Shown: in pieces, positions 6,390 to 13,975 of the stretch
Position numbering within the stretch: position 1 is the first letter of the stretch
How the letters are laid out: each line of letters opens with the position of its first letter
Assembly (NCBI GenBank): GCA_900542985.1
Contig: UQPQ01000048.1
Location: 1-20,694 of the forward strand
Length of the DNA: 20,694 nucleotides
Direction of reading: 5' to 3'
Source of the DNA: an uncultured Bacteroides sp.
GTDB taxonomy: Bacteria > Bacteroidota > Bacteroidia > Bacteroidales > Bacteroidaceae
The notes under the pieces: generated by a model
Told to the model about the DNA's origin: nothing
Database searches by the model: none
Seen by the model: only the letters and a program-made list of their open reading frames with translations
Translations under genes and position numbers: made by a program

Positions 6390-7802
6390 TTATTCGGCAA
6401 TATATCCGGCCGCTTTGGCTATTTTCATTGGGATTTCGGTGTTGTCAAGGCGTCCTTGGAACAATTCAGCTCCGGCTCCGATAGCAAATACCGGGACATA
6501 TCCTGCAGAATGTCCTCCGCTGGTCCATCCTACCAAAGCTATTTCATTGATAATACGTTTGGCTTCTGCTGCGATTGGTTCGTCTTGTGAATATTCGCTT
6601 TTTTCTAATTGGATGTTCTGACCCTTAAAGCTTTCTTCGTATACTTTAGTCAGACGTGCTTCCTGTTTTTCTGTCAACTGTACTTGTTCCCAAAAGCCGA
6701 AATTCTCTTTCAAGGCTTTTTTCACAACGTCCCATGGCACATTGTTCTTGTATTGTGCGCGCAAGCCATTGATGATTCTTGTAAAGCCCACTTCGCTGAC
6801 TTTCTGGTTCTTCAGAACCTGTAAATTTAACTTGTAAGCTCCTGTTCCCAATACAATACCTCCAGTTTCGTGGTCTGCGGTGATTACAATCAGTGTTTCA
6901 TCCGGATGCTGTGCATAGAATTCATAAGCTACTTTTACTGCATTATCCAAATCCATCACTTCGTGGAAAACAGTAGCCGCGTCATTGCTGTGGCAAGCCC
7001 AGTCTATTTTTCCGCCTTCTACCATCAGGAAAAAGCCTTTGGAAGGTTCCTTTGTCAGGAAGTTGATGGCAGAACGTGTAATATCACTCAGAGTCAAATC
7101 TCCTTTTTTACGGTCGATGGCATAAGGGATAGATTCTCGTTCTACCTGAGAAGCCTTTTCTGTCTGGAACAGAATCATTTTGTCTGCTTTCTTGCTTTTT
7201 TTCAGATAGTCTTTATATCCTCTTGCAATGGTATATCCATTTGCTTCTGCCAAGCTGTATAAACTTTCTGCTTTTCCTTTTTTATCAGGATCGAGGAAGT
7301 CCGATCCGGCATAAAAGTCGAATCCTGTTTTATACAGGTCACATCCCATTTCATAATAGTTGTTTCTGTCTGCATTATGTGCATAAAAAGCAGTCGGAGT
7401 AGCATGATCTACACTTACACTGGTAGCTACTCCTACTTTGTAACCACTGTTTTGTGCCCATACAGCTATACTGTTTACAGAAGTCTGCTGGTCCTTTTCC
7501 ATTCCGATAGTACCGTTTTTGGTCTTGTGTCCACTCGCAAGAGCTGTTCCTCCAGCTGCGGAATCGGTTACTCCATTGGTTGCAGAGAATGTCGTAGCTA
7601 CGGTGGCATAAGGATATTGGGCAAATTGAATGGGGGTGATTCCGATTTTGCCTTCCAGTTCACCCTTGTACAGTTCTGTTCCCTGTACTTGGTTTACTCC
7701 CATACCGTCGCCTATGAAATAAAATACATACTTAGGCTGCTGTGCAAATGTCAGGCAAGCTGACACAATAAGAAATGCACATAAAAGAAATCGTTTATTC
7801 AT
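6390..7802 (-). CDS. Alkaline phosphatase (PhoA-type), exported
   Basis: A phosphomonoesterase of the classical alkaline phosphatase family, 470 residues. The active-site set can be followed against E. coli PhoA: metal ligand D32 in FIGDGMG, nucleophile S81 in VTDSAAGGTALASG, T135 in DHATPTAF, E262/D267/H271 in VEGGKIDWACH, D310/H311 in TADHETGG, and H431 in GWTSGGHSAGY. The N-terminus (about 1-21) is an export signal. Cleavage could be by signal peptidase I after TFA, or by lipoprotein signal peptidase at VSAC (13-16), so a periplasmic enzyme and a lipoprotein are both possible. The start at 7802 (MNKRFLL) is preferred over an in-frame ATG at 7835 because the signal peptide begins there and the promoter box overlaps the longer form. 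It is a single-gene unit with its own terminator. Confidence 0.95.
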   Translation of the reverse strand: MNKRFLLCAFLIVSACLTFAQQPKYVFYFIGDGMGVNQVQGTELYKGELEGKIGITPIQFAQYPYATVATTFSATNGVTDSAAGGTALASGHKTKNGTIGMEKDQQTSVNSIAVWAQNSGYKVGVATSVSVDHATPTAFYAHNADRNNYYEMGCDLYKTGFDFYAGSDFLDPDKKGKAESLYSLAEANGYTIARGYKDYLKKSKKADKMILFQTEKASQVERESIPYAIDRKKGDLTLSDITRSAINFLTKEPSKGFFLMVEGGKIDWACHSNDAATVFHEVMDLDNAVKVAYEFYAQHPDETLIVITADHETGGIVLGTGAYKLNLQVLKNQKVSEVGFTRIINGLRAQYKNNVPWDVVKKALKENFGFWEQVQLTEKQEARLTKVYEESFKGQNIQLEKSEYSQDEPIAAEAKRIINEIALVGWTSGGHSAGYVPVFAIGAGAELFQGRLDNTEIPMKIAKAAGYIAE

Positions 7803-7832
7803 GAGTTGTGTCTTTAAGATGTTTTCTGAGAA

Positions 7833-7840
7833 CAAAAATA
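7833..7840 (-). promoter_or_regulatory. Predicted -7 box of the alkaline phosphatase gene
   Basis: The minus strand reads TATTTTTG, an exact TAnnTTTG match, 30 bases before the start codon at 7802. A -33 element is not clear. Confidence 0.6.
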
Positions 7841-7878
7841 CGAAAAAGAAAAATGAATGAAAGTAAGGTTGGAAAAAA

Positions 7879-7894
7879 TACCTACATGTGGGTA
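7879..7894. promoter_or_regulatory. 16-base near-perfect palindrome, candidate operator
   Basis: TACCTACATGTGGGTA reads almost the same on both strands (one mismatched pair). It lies 52-67 bases before the start codon of the fimbrillin-like gene and about 40 bases beyond the alkaline phosphatase -7 box, in the shared divergent promoter region. The position suits an activator of the fimbrillin-like gene, which has no recognisable TAnnTTTG box of its own. The binding protein is unknown. Confidence 0.45.
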
Positions 7895-7945
7895 TAGAAA
7901 ATAGGAAGGCGGCGTTATAAAATGTAACATATTAATTAAAATATT

Positions 7946-8893
7946 ATGAAGAAACATTTAATTTTAAGTGGATGCCTTTGCATCTTGTTGTGTGCGAGCT
8001 GTCAAAAGAGTGAAAATATGGATAATGATGATTTATCCTTGAGTATGCAGGCAATGGTAGAAGGAGCTAATTTAGGGCGAACTACTACGACTTCCGCCGG
8101 AAAGACCTCCTTTGTAGCTGAAGATGCAGTGGGATTCTTTATGCCGGGGCAACAGGAAAATGCGGTAAAATGGAGTTATACAGGAAGTGGATGGAATTCT
8201 GAAACACCGCTTTACTGGCCTAATCAGACGGAGTCTTTTGAGTTTTGTGCTTTTTATCCTTATGTGGAGGAAGCAGAGCGTACTCGTATACCGATGCCGG
8301 ATTTAAGTACCCAAACGGGAGAACTGGAGAATCTTGGACAGTTTGACTTCTTGGCGGCCCGTTGTACTACCAATTATGGGGCTGAAAGTGGAGTTGTAGC
8401 ATTTAAGGGGGAATCGTCGTTCAAACATATTTATAGTCTGATAATGGTTACATTGAAAAAAGATGCTGCCGACAAAACCATGACGCTGAAAACAATGAAG
8501 TTTGAAGGACAAAATATTGTTGCATCTCATTATTATTGCTTTGATTCGGAAGGTACAGACCATATGCAGATTGCTGACGATGTAGTGAAAAAAGATGCGT
8601 TGGAGTTGGTGAAAGAAGTGGGTATTCAAGAAGAAGGGTATTCAACGATGGTGTTAATTAATCCTTCAGTACTGGAAACTCCGTTGAATTTTTCCATTAC
8701 TTACGAACGGGATGGAAATTCTTATACAGCTACTACAGACAAGATGGGCACGACTTTTGAGTCGGGTAAAATATATAAGTATACCATTCGGGTGAAAAAA
8801 GAAACTTTGGAAATTGTAGGTAATGAAATCACGGATTGGGTTTCCGGAGGAGCTTTGGAAGATATTTTTGTAGACGAAACTCCGGTAGAATAA
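7946..8893 (+). CDS. Fimbrillin-like lipoprotein (Mfa-like family)
   Basis: A 315-residue predicted surface lipoprotein. A lipoprotein signal ends at C19 (LLCASC), followed by QKSENMDNDD, an acidic stretch of the kind linked to surface export in Bacteroidetes. The body shows the Bacteroidales fimbrillin pattern: an early strand with F-x-x-x-D-x-V-G-F (FVAEDAVGFFMPG, 54-66), a Tyr/Trp-rich strand around PLYWPN, YPYVEE, a second domain beginning FKHIYSLIMVTLKK, and the typical C-terminal YTIRVKKETLEIVGNEITDWVSGG. Such proteins are pilin subunits or pilus-related surface proteins with beta-sandwich domains. No other fimbrial gene (anchor, tip or usher-like) is adjacent, so it is a lone copy. The start codon follows from the signal peptide. 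Confidence 0.88.
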   Translation: MKKHLILSGCLCILLCASCQKSENMDNDDLSLSMQAMVEGANLGRTTTTSAGKTSFVAEDAVGFFMPGQQENAVKWSYTGSGWNSETPLYWPNQTESFEFCAFYPYVEEAERTRIPMPDLSTQTGELENLGQFDFLAARCTTNYGAESGVVAFKGESSFKHIYSLIMVTLKKDAADKTMTLKTMKFEGQNIVASHYYCFDSEGTDHMQIADDVVKKDALELVKEVGIQEEGYSTMVLINPSVLETPLNFSITYERDGNSYTATTDKMGTTFESGKIYKYTIRVKKETLEIVGNEITDWVSGGALEDIFVDETPVE

Positions 8894-8902
8894 GATTTTG
8901 CC

Positions 8903-8919
8903 GAAGCTTGCTTCTTTTT
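8903..8919 (+). terminator. Possible weak terminator after the fimbrillin-like gene
   Basis: GAAG-CTTG-CTTC followed by TTTTT begins ten bases after the stop codon. The stem has only four to five pairs, so activity is uncertain, but no better candidate exists before the xpt promoter. Confidence 0.35.
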
Positions 8920-8965
8920 CGCTATTTTGCTTTCTCTGTCTTGTCGGAAATACGATAAAAACGCG

Positions 8966-8973
8966 TACCTTTG
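8966..8973 (+). promoter_or_regulatory. Predicted -7 box of the xpt promoter
   Basis: TACCTTTG matches TAnnTTTG exactly. A TTG at 8941-8943 lies 22 bases upstream, slightly longer than ideal for the -33 element. The leader to the xpt start codon would be about 35-40 bases, too short for a purine riboswitch. Confidence 0.65.
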
Positions 8974-9016
8974 CAGAAATTTTAATATTACGTTGGTTAA
9001 AAGCTCTGTTTAGCGT

Positions 9017-9586
9017 ATGAAAGCACTCAAGGAACGAATCTTGAAAGATGGGAAATGTTTCGAAGGCGGAATTTTGAAGGTTGATAATTTCATCAATCAC
9101 CAGATGGATCCGATTTTGATGAAGTCAATGGCAGTAGAATTTGTGCGTCGTTTTGCCAGCACAAGAATTAATAAGGTAATGACTATCGAAGCGAGTGGTA
9201 TTGCTCCTGCTATCATGGTTGGATATTTATTGGAACTTCCGGTTGTGTTTGCAAAGAAAAAGAAACCAAGCACAATGGAAAACATGCTGACTACTACCGT
9301 GTACTCGTTTACTAAGGATCGTTCTTATGACGTGTGTGTAAGCAAAGATTATCTTGCTCCGGGCGACAAAGTCCTGTTTATCGATGACTTTCTTGCTAAC
9401 GGTAATGCTGCGAAAGGTATTATTGACTTGGTACAGAAAGCCGGAGCTGAGTTGGTGGGTATGGGCTTCCTGATTGAAAAGTCCTTCCAGCACGGAGGAG
9501 ATTATTTGCGAGGTCAAGGTATCCATGTTGAGTCATTGGCCATTATTGAAAGTCTGGAAGATTGTAAAATTAAAATAAAAGAGTAG
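9017..9586 (+). CDS. xpt: Xanthine phosphoribosyltransferase
   Basis: A purine salvage enzyme that joins xanthine to PRPP to give XMP, in the cytoplasm. The 189 residues match Bacillus subtilis Xpt along the whole length: [13 protein letters not shown] (20-32), [10 protein letters not shown] (56-65), [11 protein letters not shown], the PRPP-binding loop [14 protein letters not shown] (119-132), and [11 protein letters not shown]. Length and start match the family. The next gene is an NCS2 purine permease on the same strand 107 bases on, which together make a xanthine uptake and salvage pair like xpt-pbuX of Gram-positive bacteria. A long hairpin lies between them. Confidence 0.96.
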   Translation: MKALKERILKDGKCFEGGILKVDNFINHQMDPILMKSMAVEFVRRFASTRINKVMTIEASGIAPAIMVGYLLELPVVFAKKKKPSTMENMLTTTVYSFTKDRSYDVCVSKDYLAPGDKVLFIDDFLANGNAAKGIIDLVQKAGAELVGMGFLIEKSFQHGGDYLRGQGIHVESLAIIESLEDCKIKIKE

Positions 9587-9603
9587 TATTTTTTTGAGAT
9601 TAT

Positions 9604-9650
9604 ACTTCGGGCAAATATAGAATGCTATGTTTGTCCGAAGTTATTTATTG
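9604..9650 (+). terminator. 17-base-pair hairpin between xpt and the permease gene
   Basis: ACTTCGGGCAAATATAG (9604-9620) pairs with CTATGTTTGTCCGAAGT (9625-9641) through Watson-Crick and two G-U pairs around an AATG loop. The tail TATTTATT is T-rich but interrupted. It begins 17 bases after the xpt stop codon. It may stop or reduce transcription into the permease gene, or act as an RNA-stabilising or processing stem. No TAnnTTTG box is seen between it and the permease, which favours partial read-through. Confidence 0.6.
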
Positions 9651-9693
9651 GATAACAAATGTTTTTCTCACATAAAAAGTAAGCATATATTAA

Positions 9694-11025
9694 ATGGAAA
9701 AAGAACAGGCTATGGCTTCGGGAGCGGGGCTGATTTACGGACTGAACGATCGTCCACCTTTGAAAGAAACTATTTTTGCAGCATTGCAGCATTTGCTGGC
9801 TATTTTTGTTGCTATTATTACTCCACCGTTGATTATTGCCGGAGCTTTAAAACTTGATTTGGAAACTACAGGTTTTCTGGTATCAATGGCATTGTTTGCA
9901 TCTGGTATATCTACTTTTATTCAATGTCGCAGACTGGGACCTGTGGGTTGTGGACTTCTTTGTATTCAAGGAACCAGTTTTTCGTTTATCGGACCTATTA
10001 TTTCTGCTGGATTAACCGGCGGACTTTCTGCTATCTTTGGAGCTTGTATTGTTGCTTCATCTGTAGAAATGGTTATAAGCCGTGTTCTGAAATATACAAG
10101 AAAGGTAATCACTCCACTTGTATCCGGTATTGTGGTGACTCTGATTGGTATGAGTTTGATTAAAGTGGGTGTTTCTGCTTGTGGAGGAGGAGCAGTCGCT
10201 CAGGCAAACGGTACATTCGGAGCCTTAGAGCATGTAGGGCTGGCGGCTTTGGTACTTGTTTTGATTATTTTCTTTAACCGGAGTTCAAATCGTTATCTGC
10301 GAATGAGCTCAATCGTAATCGGATTGATTGTAGGATATATAGTAGCTTGGGCTTTAGGTATGGTCGATTTCTCTTCTGTACAGAGCTATGGAGGATTCAA
10401 TATTCCTATTCCTTTCCGTTACGGTCTTTCTTTTGATATCTCTTCTATTATTGCACTGGCACTGGTGTATTTGATTACTGCAATTGAAGCTTATGGAGAT
10501 ATTACTGCCAATTCACTTATCTCAGGTGAGCCGGTTGAAGGTGAGAAATTTGTAAAACGTGCTTCTGGAGGTATATTGGCCGACGGATTTAACTCTATGC
10601 TGGCAGGTGTATTCAATTCTTTCCCTAACTCTATTTTTGCACAGAATAATGGAATGATTCAGCTTACTGGGGTGGCAAGCCGCTATGTAGGTTATTTTAT
10701 TGCAGGATTCTTGATCTTGTTGGGCTTGTTCCCAGCTGTAGGATTGGTATTCTCGTTGATGCCGGAACCTGTTTTGGGAGGAGCTACTTTGCTGATGTTT
10801 GGAACGGTAGCTGCTGCAGGTATACGTATTATTGCTGCTCAGAAGATAGATCGTAAGGCTACTTTGGTGATGGCATTAAGTTTTTCTTTTGGTCTGAGTG
10901 TAGAACTGGTGCCCGATATCTTGAGCCAGTTGCCAGAAGTATTGCGTAATATTTTTGCATCCGGTATTACTACAGGAGGTGTAACTGCTATTCTTGCTAA
11001 TTTGCTGATACGTATTAAAGAATAA
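9694..11025 (+). CDS. NCS2-family nucleobase permease (xanthine/uracil type)
   Basis: A polytopic inner-membrane proton-linked purine transporter of 443 residues, with about fourteen hydrophobic segments. Family markers: the QH pair in the first span (ALQHLLAIF, 30-38), the key acidic residues E265 and D269 in TAIEAYGDITANS, and the NCS2 signature in FPNSIFAQNNGMIQLTGVASR (residues 310-330), which closely resembles that of E. coli xanthine permeases. Pairing with xpt upstream supports xanthine as substrate; uracil or urate is less likely. The N-terminal residues 1-10 precede the usual family start, and a second in-frame ATG at residue 7 is possible. Confidence 0.93.
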   Translation: MEKEQAMASGAGLIYGLNDRPPLKETIFAALQHLLAIFVAIITPPLIIAGALKLDLETTGFLVSMALFASGISTFIQCRRLGPVGCGLLCIQGTSFSFIGPIISAGLTGGLSAIFGACIVASSVEMVISRVLKYTRKVITPLVSGIVVTLIGMSLIKVGVSACGGGAVAQANGTFGALEHVGLAALVLVLIIFFNRSSNRYLRMSSIVIGLIVGYIVAWALGMVDFSSVQSYGGFNIPIPFRYGLSFDISSIIALALVYLITAIEAYGDITANSLISGEPVEGEKFVKRASGGILADGFNSMLAGVFNSFPNSIFAQNNGMIQLTGVASRYVGYFIAGFLILLGLFPAVGLVFSLMPEPVLGGATLLMFGTVAAAGIRIIAAQKIDRKATLVMALSFSFGLSVELVPDILSQLPEVLRNIFASGITTGGVTAILANLLIRIKE

Positions 11026-11074
11026 GACTGATTCTTGTAACGGTTCTGTCTGCCAAGAATCATATAGATGATAG

Positions 11075-11114
11075 AAAAAGACCGCTGGAAGATGAAATTC
11101 CAGCGGTCTTTTTT
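11075..11114. terminator. Bidirectional terminator between the permease gene and nadK
   Basis: A perfect 16-base-pair stem (AAAAAGACCGCTGGAA at 11075-11090 with TTCCAGCGGTCTTTTT from 11098) closes a 7-base loop. T-runs occur in both directions (six on the plus strand, five on the minus strand), fitting a shared terminator for two convergent genes. Confidence 0.92.
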
Positions 11115-11133
11115 ACTTGTATGGTGAGATTCA

Positions 11134-12006
11134 TTATTTACGGTTGTCTGCTCCCCACATCATTTTTTCACGGAGAGTATTGAAAAACGAATGTTGACAG
11201 CGTTTTACAATATAGATAGGATAATTAGCTTTACGGATAGTCAGTTGGCAACCTTCCCGGCAAGTTTCACTTCTTCCGTCTACTGCTACAAGAAAGTTGT
11301 GGCTTCTGCTTTCTACTTGCAACGTAATTTCCCAGTCGTCTCGAATCACAATGGGGCGGACATTTAAGCTGTGTGGTGCTACGGGAGTCAGGCTGATAGT
11401 GCCGCTTTGGGGAACTAAAATAGGACCTCCTACACTCAATGAATATCCTGTAGACCCGGTAGGGGTAGAGACAATAAGTCCGTCTGCCTGATAAACATTC
11501 AGCAGTTCTCCATTGATATACGCATGGATGGTAATCATCGATGAACTGTCTCTCTTTAGGATAGCTATTTCATTCAGCCCGTAAGGATAGCCTTTTAAAA
11601 TCTGTCCTTTGCAAAGTAAATGCAGTACACGTCTTTCCTCTGTCTGATATTTGTGTTGATAGATTTCGTCGAAGGCTTCTTCCATTTGTTCTGGCGAAAT
11701 ATCAGCCAGAAATCCTAACCGCCCTGTGTTAATTCCCAAAATAGGAATCCTTTTATTGCCTACACGGCTTGCAGTCTTTAGAAAGGTTCCGTCTCCTCCA
11801 ATACTTAAAGCCATATCGGCCGTAAAATTGTTTCCTTCGATGACTTCAACACCAGTAAAATCAGTGTCTGTTACTTTCTTCAGAAATTCATAGAAGTCGG
11901 CACTGATACATATTTGCGCATCCTTTTTACGAAGAATCTCCAGCAATCGGGTAGTGTGAGCTGATTTTTGAGCTTGATAAGTATTTCCAAAGATGGCAAA
12001 TTTCAT
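11134..12006 (-). CDS. nadK: NAD kinase
   Basis: Makes NADP from NAD with ATP or polyphosphate, in the cytoplasm; the only entry route to NADP. The 290-residue product has the family landmarks: GGDGT (70-74) for phosphate binding and catalysis, [12 protein letters not shown] (91-102), the NE pair at 145-146, the glycine-rich [15 protein letters not shown] (181-195) preceded by DGLIVS, and the VDGR turn at 242-245. Length is normal. It faces pdxJ across a 108-base gap in which predicted promoters for both genes overlap, and it ends at a bidirectional terminator. Confidence 0.96.
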   Translation of the reverse strand: MKFAIFGNTYQAQKSAHTTRLLEILRKKDAQICISADFYEFLKKVTDTDFTGVEVIEGNNFTADMALSIGGDGTFLKTASRVGNKRIPILGINTGRLGFLADISPEQMEEAFDEIYQHKYQTEERRVLHLLCKGQILKGYPYGLNEIAILKRDSSSMITIHAYINGELLNVYQADGLIVSTPTGSTGYSLSVGGPILVPQSGTISLTPVAPHSLNVRPIVIRDDWEITLQVESRSHNFLVAVDGRSETCREGCQLTIRKANYPIYIVKRCQHSFFNTLREKMMWGADNRK

Positions 12007-12070
12007 TGTTTCTTGTATATAGTGTACGGTTTTTAACTTATAATCATGGCCGGTATTTCATAAAATCGGC

Positions 12071-12078
12071 TAACTTTG
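12071..12078 (+). promoter_or_regulatory. Predicted -7 box of the pdxJ operon promoter
   Basis: TAACTTTG matches TAnnTTTG exactly, 36 bases before the pdxJ start codon. It would drive the seven-gene run from pdxJ to recG. It forms one arm of an inverted repeat (CTTTGCAA at 12074-12081, TTGCAAAG at 12089-12096) whose other arm is the -7 box of nadK on the opposite strand. Confidence 0.65.
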
Positions 12079-12091
12079 CAAGTTGTAGTTG

Positions 12092-12099
12092 CAAAGATA
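12092..12099 (-). promoter_or_regulatory. Predicted -7 box of the nadK promoter
   Basis: The minus strand reads TATCTTTG, an exact TAnnTTTG match, 85 bases before the nadK start codon. The matching -33 region would fall over the pdxJ start codon. Its start point would lie in the same few bases as that of the pdxJ promoter. Confidence 0.55.
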
Positions 12100-12114
12100 T
12101 AAATAAAAACGAAT

Positions 12115-12828
12115 ATGACTAAATTAAGTGTGAATATAAACAAAGTGGCCACTTTGCGTAATGCCCGTGGTGGAAACAATCCTAACGTACTGAAAGTAGC
12201 ATTGGATTGTGAGGCGTTTGGGGCAGATGGTATTACAGTACATCCTCGGCCGGACGAACGACATATACGTTATGCAGATGTATATGATTTAAGACCTTTG
12301 CTGAAAACTGAATTTAATATAGAAGGTTATCCTTCCAAAGAGTTTATTGACCTCGTGTTGAAAGTAAAGCCACATCAGGTTACACTGGTACCTGACGCAC
12401 CAGGGCAGATTACATCGAATGCGGGCTGGGACACAAAGACGAATTGTGAGTTCCTGACAGAATTGATGGATACTTTTGGAGAAGCAGGTATCCGTACTTC
12501 TATTTTTGTAGGAACCGAACCCGAAATGATAGAATATGCAGCCAAAACCGGAGCAGACCGTGTAGAACTTTATACCGAACCTTATGCTTCTCTTTATGCC
12601 AAGAATCCGGAAGCTGCTGTAGCTCCTTTTGTAGAAGCGGCCAAGTTGGTCAGAAAATTAGGAATGGGACTTAATGCCGGACATGATTTAAGTCTGGAGA
12701 ATCTGAAATATTTCCGTCAGCATATTGCTTGGCTGGATGAAGTATCGATTGGTCATGCATTGATATGCGATGCGCTTTATTTAGGATTGAAGAAAACAAT
12801 AGAAGAATATAAACAATGTCTTTTATAA
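12115..12828 (+). CDS. pdxJ: Pyridoxine 5'-phosphate synthase
   Basis: Last step of the DXP-dependent vitamin B6 pathway: condenses 1-deoxy-D-xylulose 5-phosphate with 3-amino-2-oxopropyl phosphate to pyridoxine 5'-phosphate. The 237-residue TIM barrel shows all family motifs: [15 protein letters not shown] (6-20), [11 protein letters not shown] (41-51, with the catalytic His43), E70 in NIEGYPS, QVTLVPD (88-94), GLNAGHDL (185-192, His190) and EVSIGHALI (209-217). It is the first gene of the run to recG. Its last codons overlap the upstream of two possible starts of the next gene. Confidence 0.97.
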   Translation: MTKLSVNINKVATLRNARGGNNPNVLKVALDCEAFGADGITVHPRPDERHIRYADVYDLRPLLKTEFNIEGYPSKEFIDLVLKVKPHQVTLVPDAPGQITSNAGWDTKTNCEFLTELMDTFGEAGIRTSIFVGTEPEMIEYAAKTGADRVELYTEPYASLYAKNPEAAVAPFVEAAKLVRKLGMGLNAGHDLSLENLKYFRQHIAWLDEVSIGHALICDALYLGLKKTIEEYKQCLL

Positions 12829-13550
12829 GTATGATGACACTAACTTTATTGACAGCAATGCAAGCTGCTGCTGAAACTGTTACCGGTGAAAACCCGGTAT
12901 TGACTCCTGTTGCTTCGGGAGAACCGGAAATGAATCTTTTTGATATGGCCTGTAAGGGAGGCTGGATTATGATTGTACTGGCCTTGATGTCGGTGGTTGC
13001 ATTTTATATTTTCTTCGAACGCGCTGCGGCTATTCGTAAGGCTGGAAAGGAAGATCCGCTTTTTATGGAACGTATCCGCGATTATATAAAGAGTGGAGAA
13101 ATCAAGTCGGCTATCAACTATTGCCGTATGGCCAATACTCCTTCTGCACGAATGATTGAGAAAGGAATCACTCGTATGGGAAGACCGGTGGCCGATGTAC
13201 AGGCTGCTATTGAGAATACCGGAAATATCGAAGTGGCTAAACTGGAAAATGGTTTGTCTATCATGGCTACTATTTCGAGTGGAGCTCCTATGATTGGTTT
13301 CTTGGGTACTGTATTGGGTATGGTGCGTGCATTCTGGAATATGGCTAATGCCGGAAACAATATTGATATTACACTCTTGTCGAGTGGTATTTATGAGGCA
13401 ATGATTACTACTGTAGGTGGACTGGTTGTAGGTATTGCAGCCATGTTTGCATACAATCATCTCGTATATCGGGTAGATAAGGTGGTTAGCCAGATGGAAG
13501 CCCGTACAATGGCTTTCATGGATTTACTCAATGAACCGATTGAAAAATAA
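12816..13550 (+). CDS. exbB: MotA/TolQ/ExbB proton channel family protein
   Basis: Inner-membrane proton channel subunit that, with ExbD, powers TonB-dependent outer-membrane transport. The 244 residues hold a signal-like N-terminus, a first span at about 49-67 ([20 protein letters not shown]), a cytoplasmic domain, and two long helices at about 150-175 ([20 protein letters not shown]) and 190-214 ([20 protein letters not shown]), the family signature. Two starts are possible: the ATG at 12816, which overlaps pdxJ by 13 bases, and the ATG at 12831, two bases after the pdxJ stop codon. The sequence does not decide between them. The exbD gene follows after six bases. Confidence 0.93.
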   Translation: MSFISMMTLTLLTAMQAAAETVTGENPVLTPVASGEPEMNLFDMACKGGWIMIVLALMSVVAFYIFFERAAAIRKAGKEDPLFMERIRDYIKSGEIKSAINYCRMANTPSARMIEKGITRMGRPVADVQAAIENTGNIEVAKLENGLSIMATISSGAPMIGFLGTVLGMVRAFWNMANAGNNIDITLLSSGIYEAMITTVGGLVVGIAAMFAYNHLVYRVDKVVSQMEARTMAFMDLLNEPIEK

Positions 13551-13556
13551 TAGCTT

Positions 13557-13973
13557 ATGGCACTGAAAAGAAGACAAAAAATATCTCCAAGCTTCAGTAT
13601 GTCGTCTATGACAGACCTCATTTTCTTGTTGCTGATATTTTTTATGATTACTTCTACCATGGTTTCGCCAAATGCCATTAAAGTTTTGTTGCCGCAAGGA
13701 TCGGAGCAAACTTCAGCCAAACCTATGGCAAGGGTAATTATTGATAAAGACTTGAATTATTATGGTGCGTTTGGCAAGGAAGATGAAATGCCTTTGTCTA
13801 TAGAGGAAGTACCGGCCTTTTTACAGGAATGTGCGCAAAAGGAACCGGAGATGTATGTGGCTTTGTACGCAGACGAATCCATCCCTTATCGTGAGGTGGT
13901 ACGCATTCTGAATATTGCAAACGAGAATCATTACAAAATGGTGCTGGCTACCCGCCGCCCAGATAAGAAGTAA
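13557..13973 (+). CDS. exbD: ExbD/TolR family biopolymer transport protein
   Basis: A 138-residue partner of ExbB with one N-terminal transmembrane helix (about 17-36) and a periplasmic domain. The helix carries the essential proton-relay Asp at position 20 in FSMSSMTDLIFLLLIFFMIT. The periplasmic part has the family's LP-x-G-x-x pattern (LLPQGSEQ) and the final VVRILNIANENHYKMVLATRRP, as in the TolR/ExbD fold. Bacteroidetes often encode two ExbD copies; only one is present here. It is followed two bases later by the TonB-like gene. Confidence 0.94.
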   Translation: MALKRRQKISPSFSMSSMTDLIFLLLIFFMITSTMVSPNAIKVLLPQGSEQTSAKPMARVIIDKDLNYYGAFGKEDEMPLSIEEVPAFLQECAQKEPEMYVALYADESIPYREVVRILNIANENHYKMVLATRRPDKK

Positions 13974-13975
13974 TC

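Noticed and set aside
6155..6400. Minus-strand open frame with Arg triplets over the CpG-rich island
   Set aside because: It overlaps the phosphatase terminator and the ends of both neighbouring genes, and has low-complexity Arg runs that come from the base composition.
6870..7262. 130-codon plus-strand open frame opposite the alkaline phosphatase gene
   Set aside because: It lies wholly within a confident gene on the other strand, is Cys/Phe-rich and has no promoter; it is a shadow frame.
8974..9016. Purine riboswitch before xpt
   Set aside because: The leader between the predicted start and the coding region is about 40 bases, too short for the three-helix aptamer, and its conserved core is not seen.
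12846..13460. 204-codon minus-strand open frame opposite exbB
   Set aside because: The exbB frame has full family motifs and operon context; the opposite frame is Ser/His/Asn-rich with no recognisable domain.
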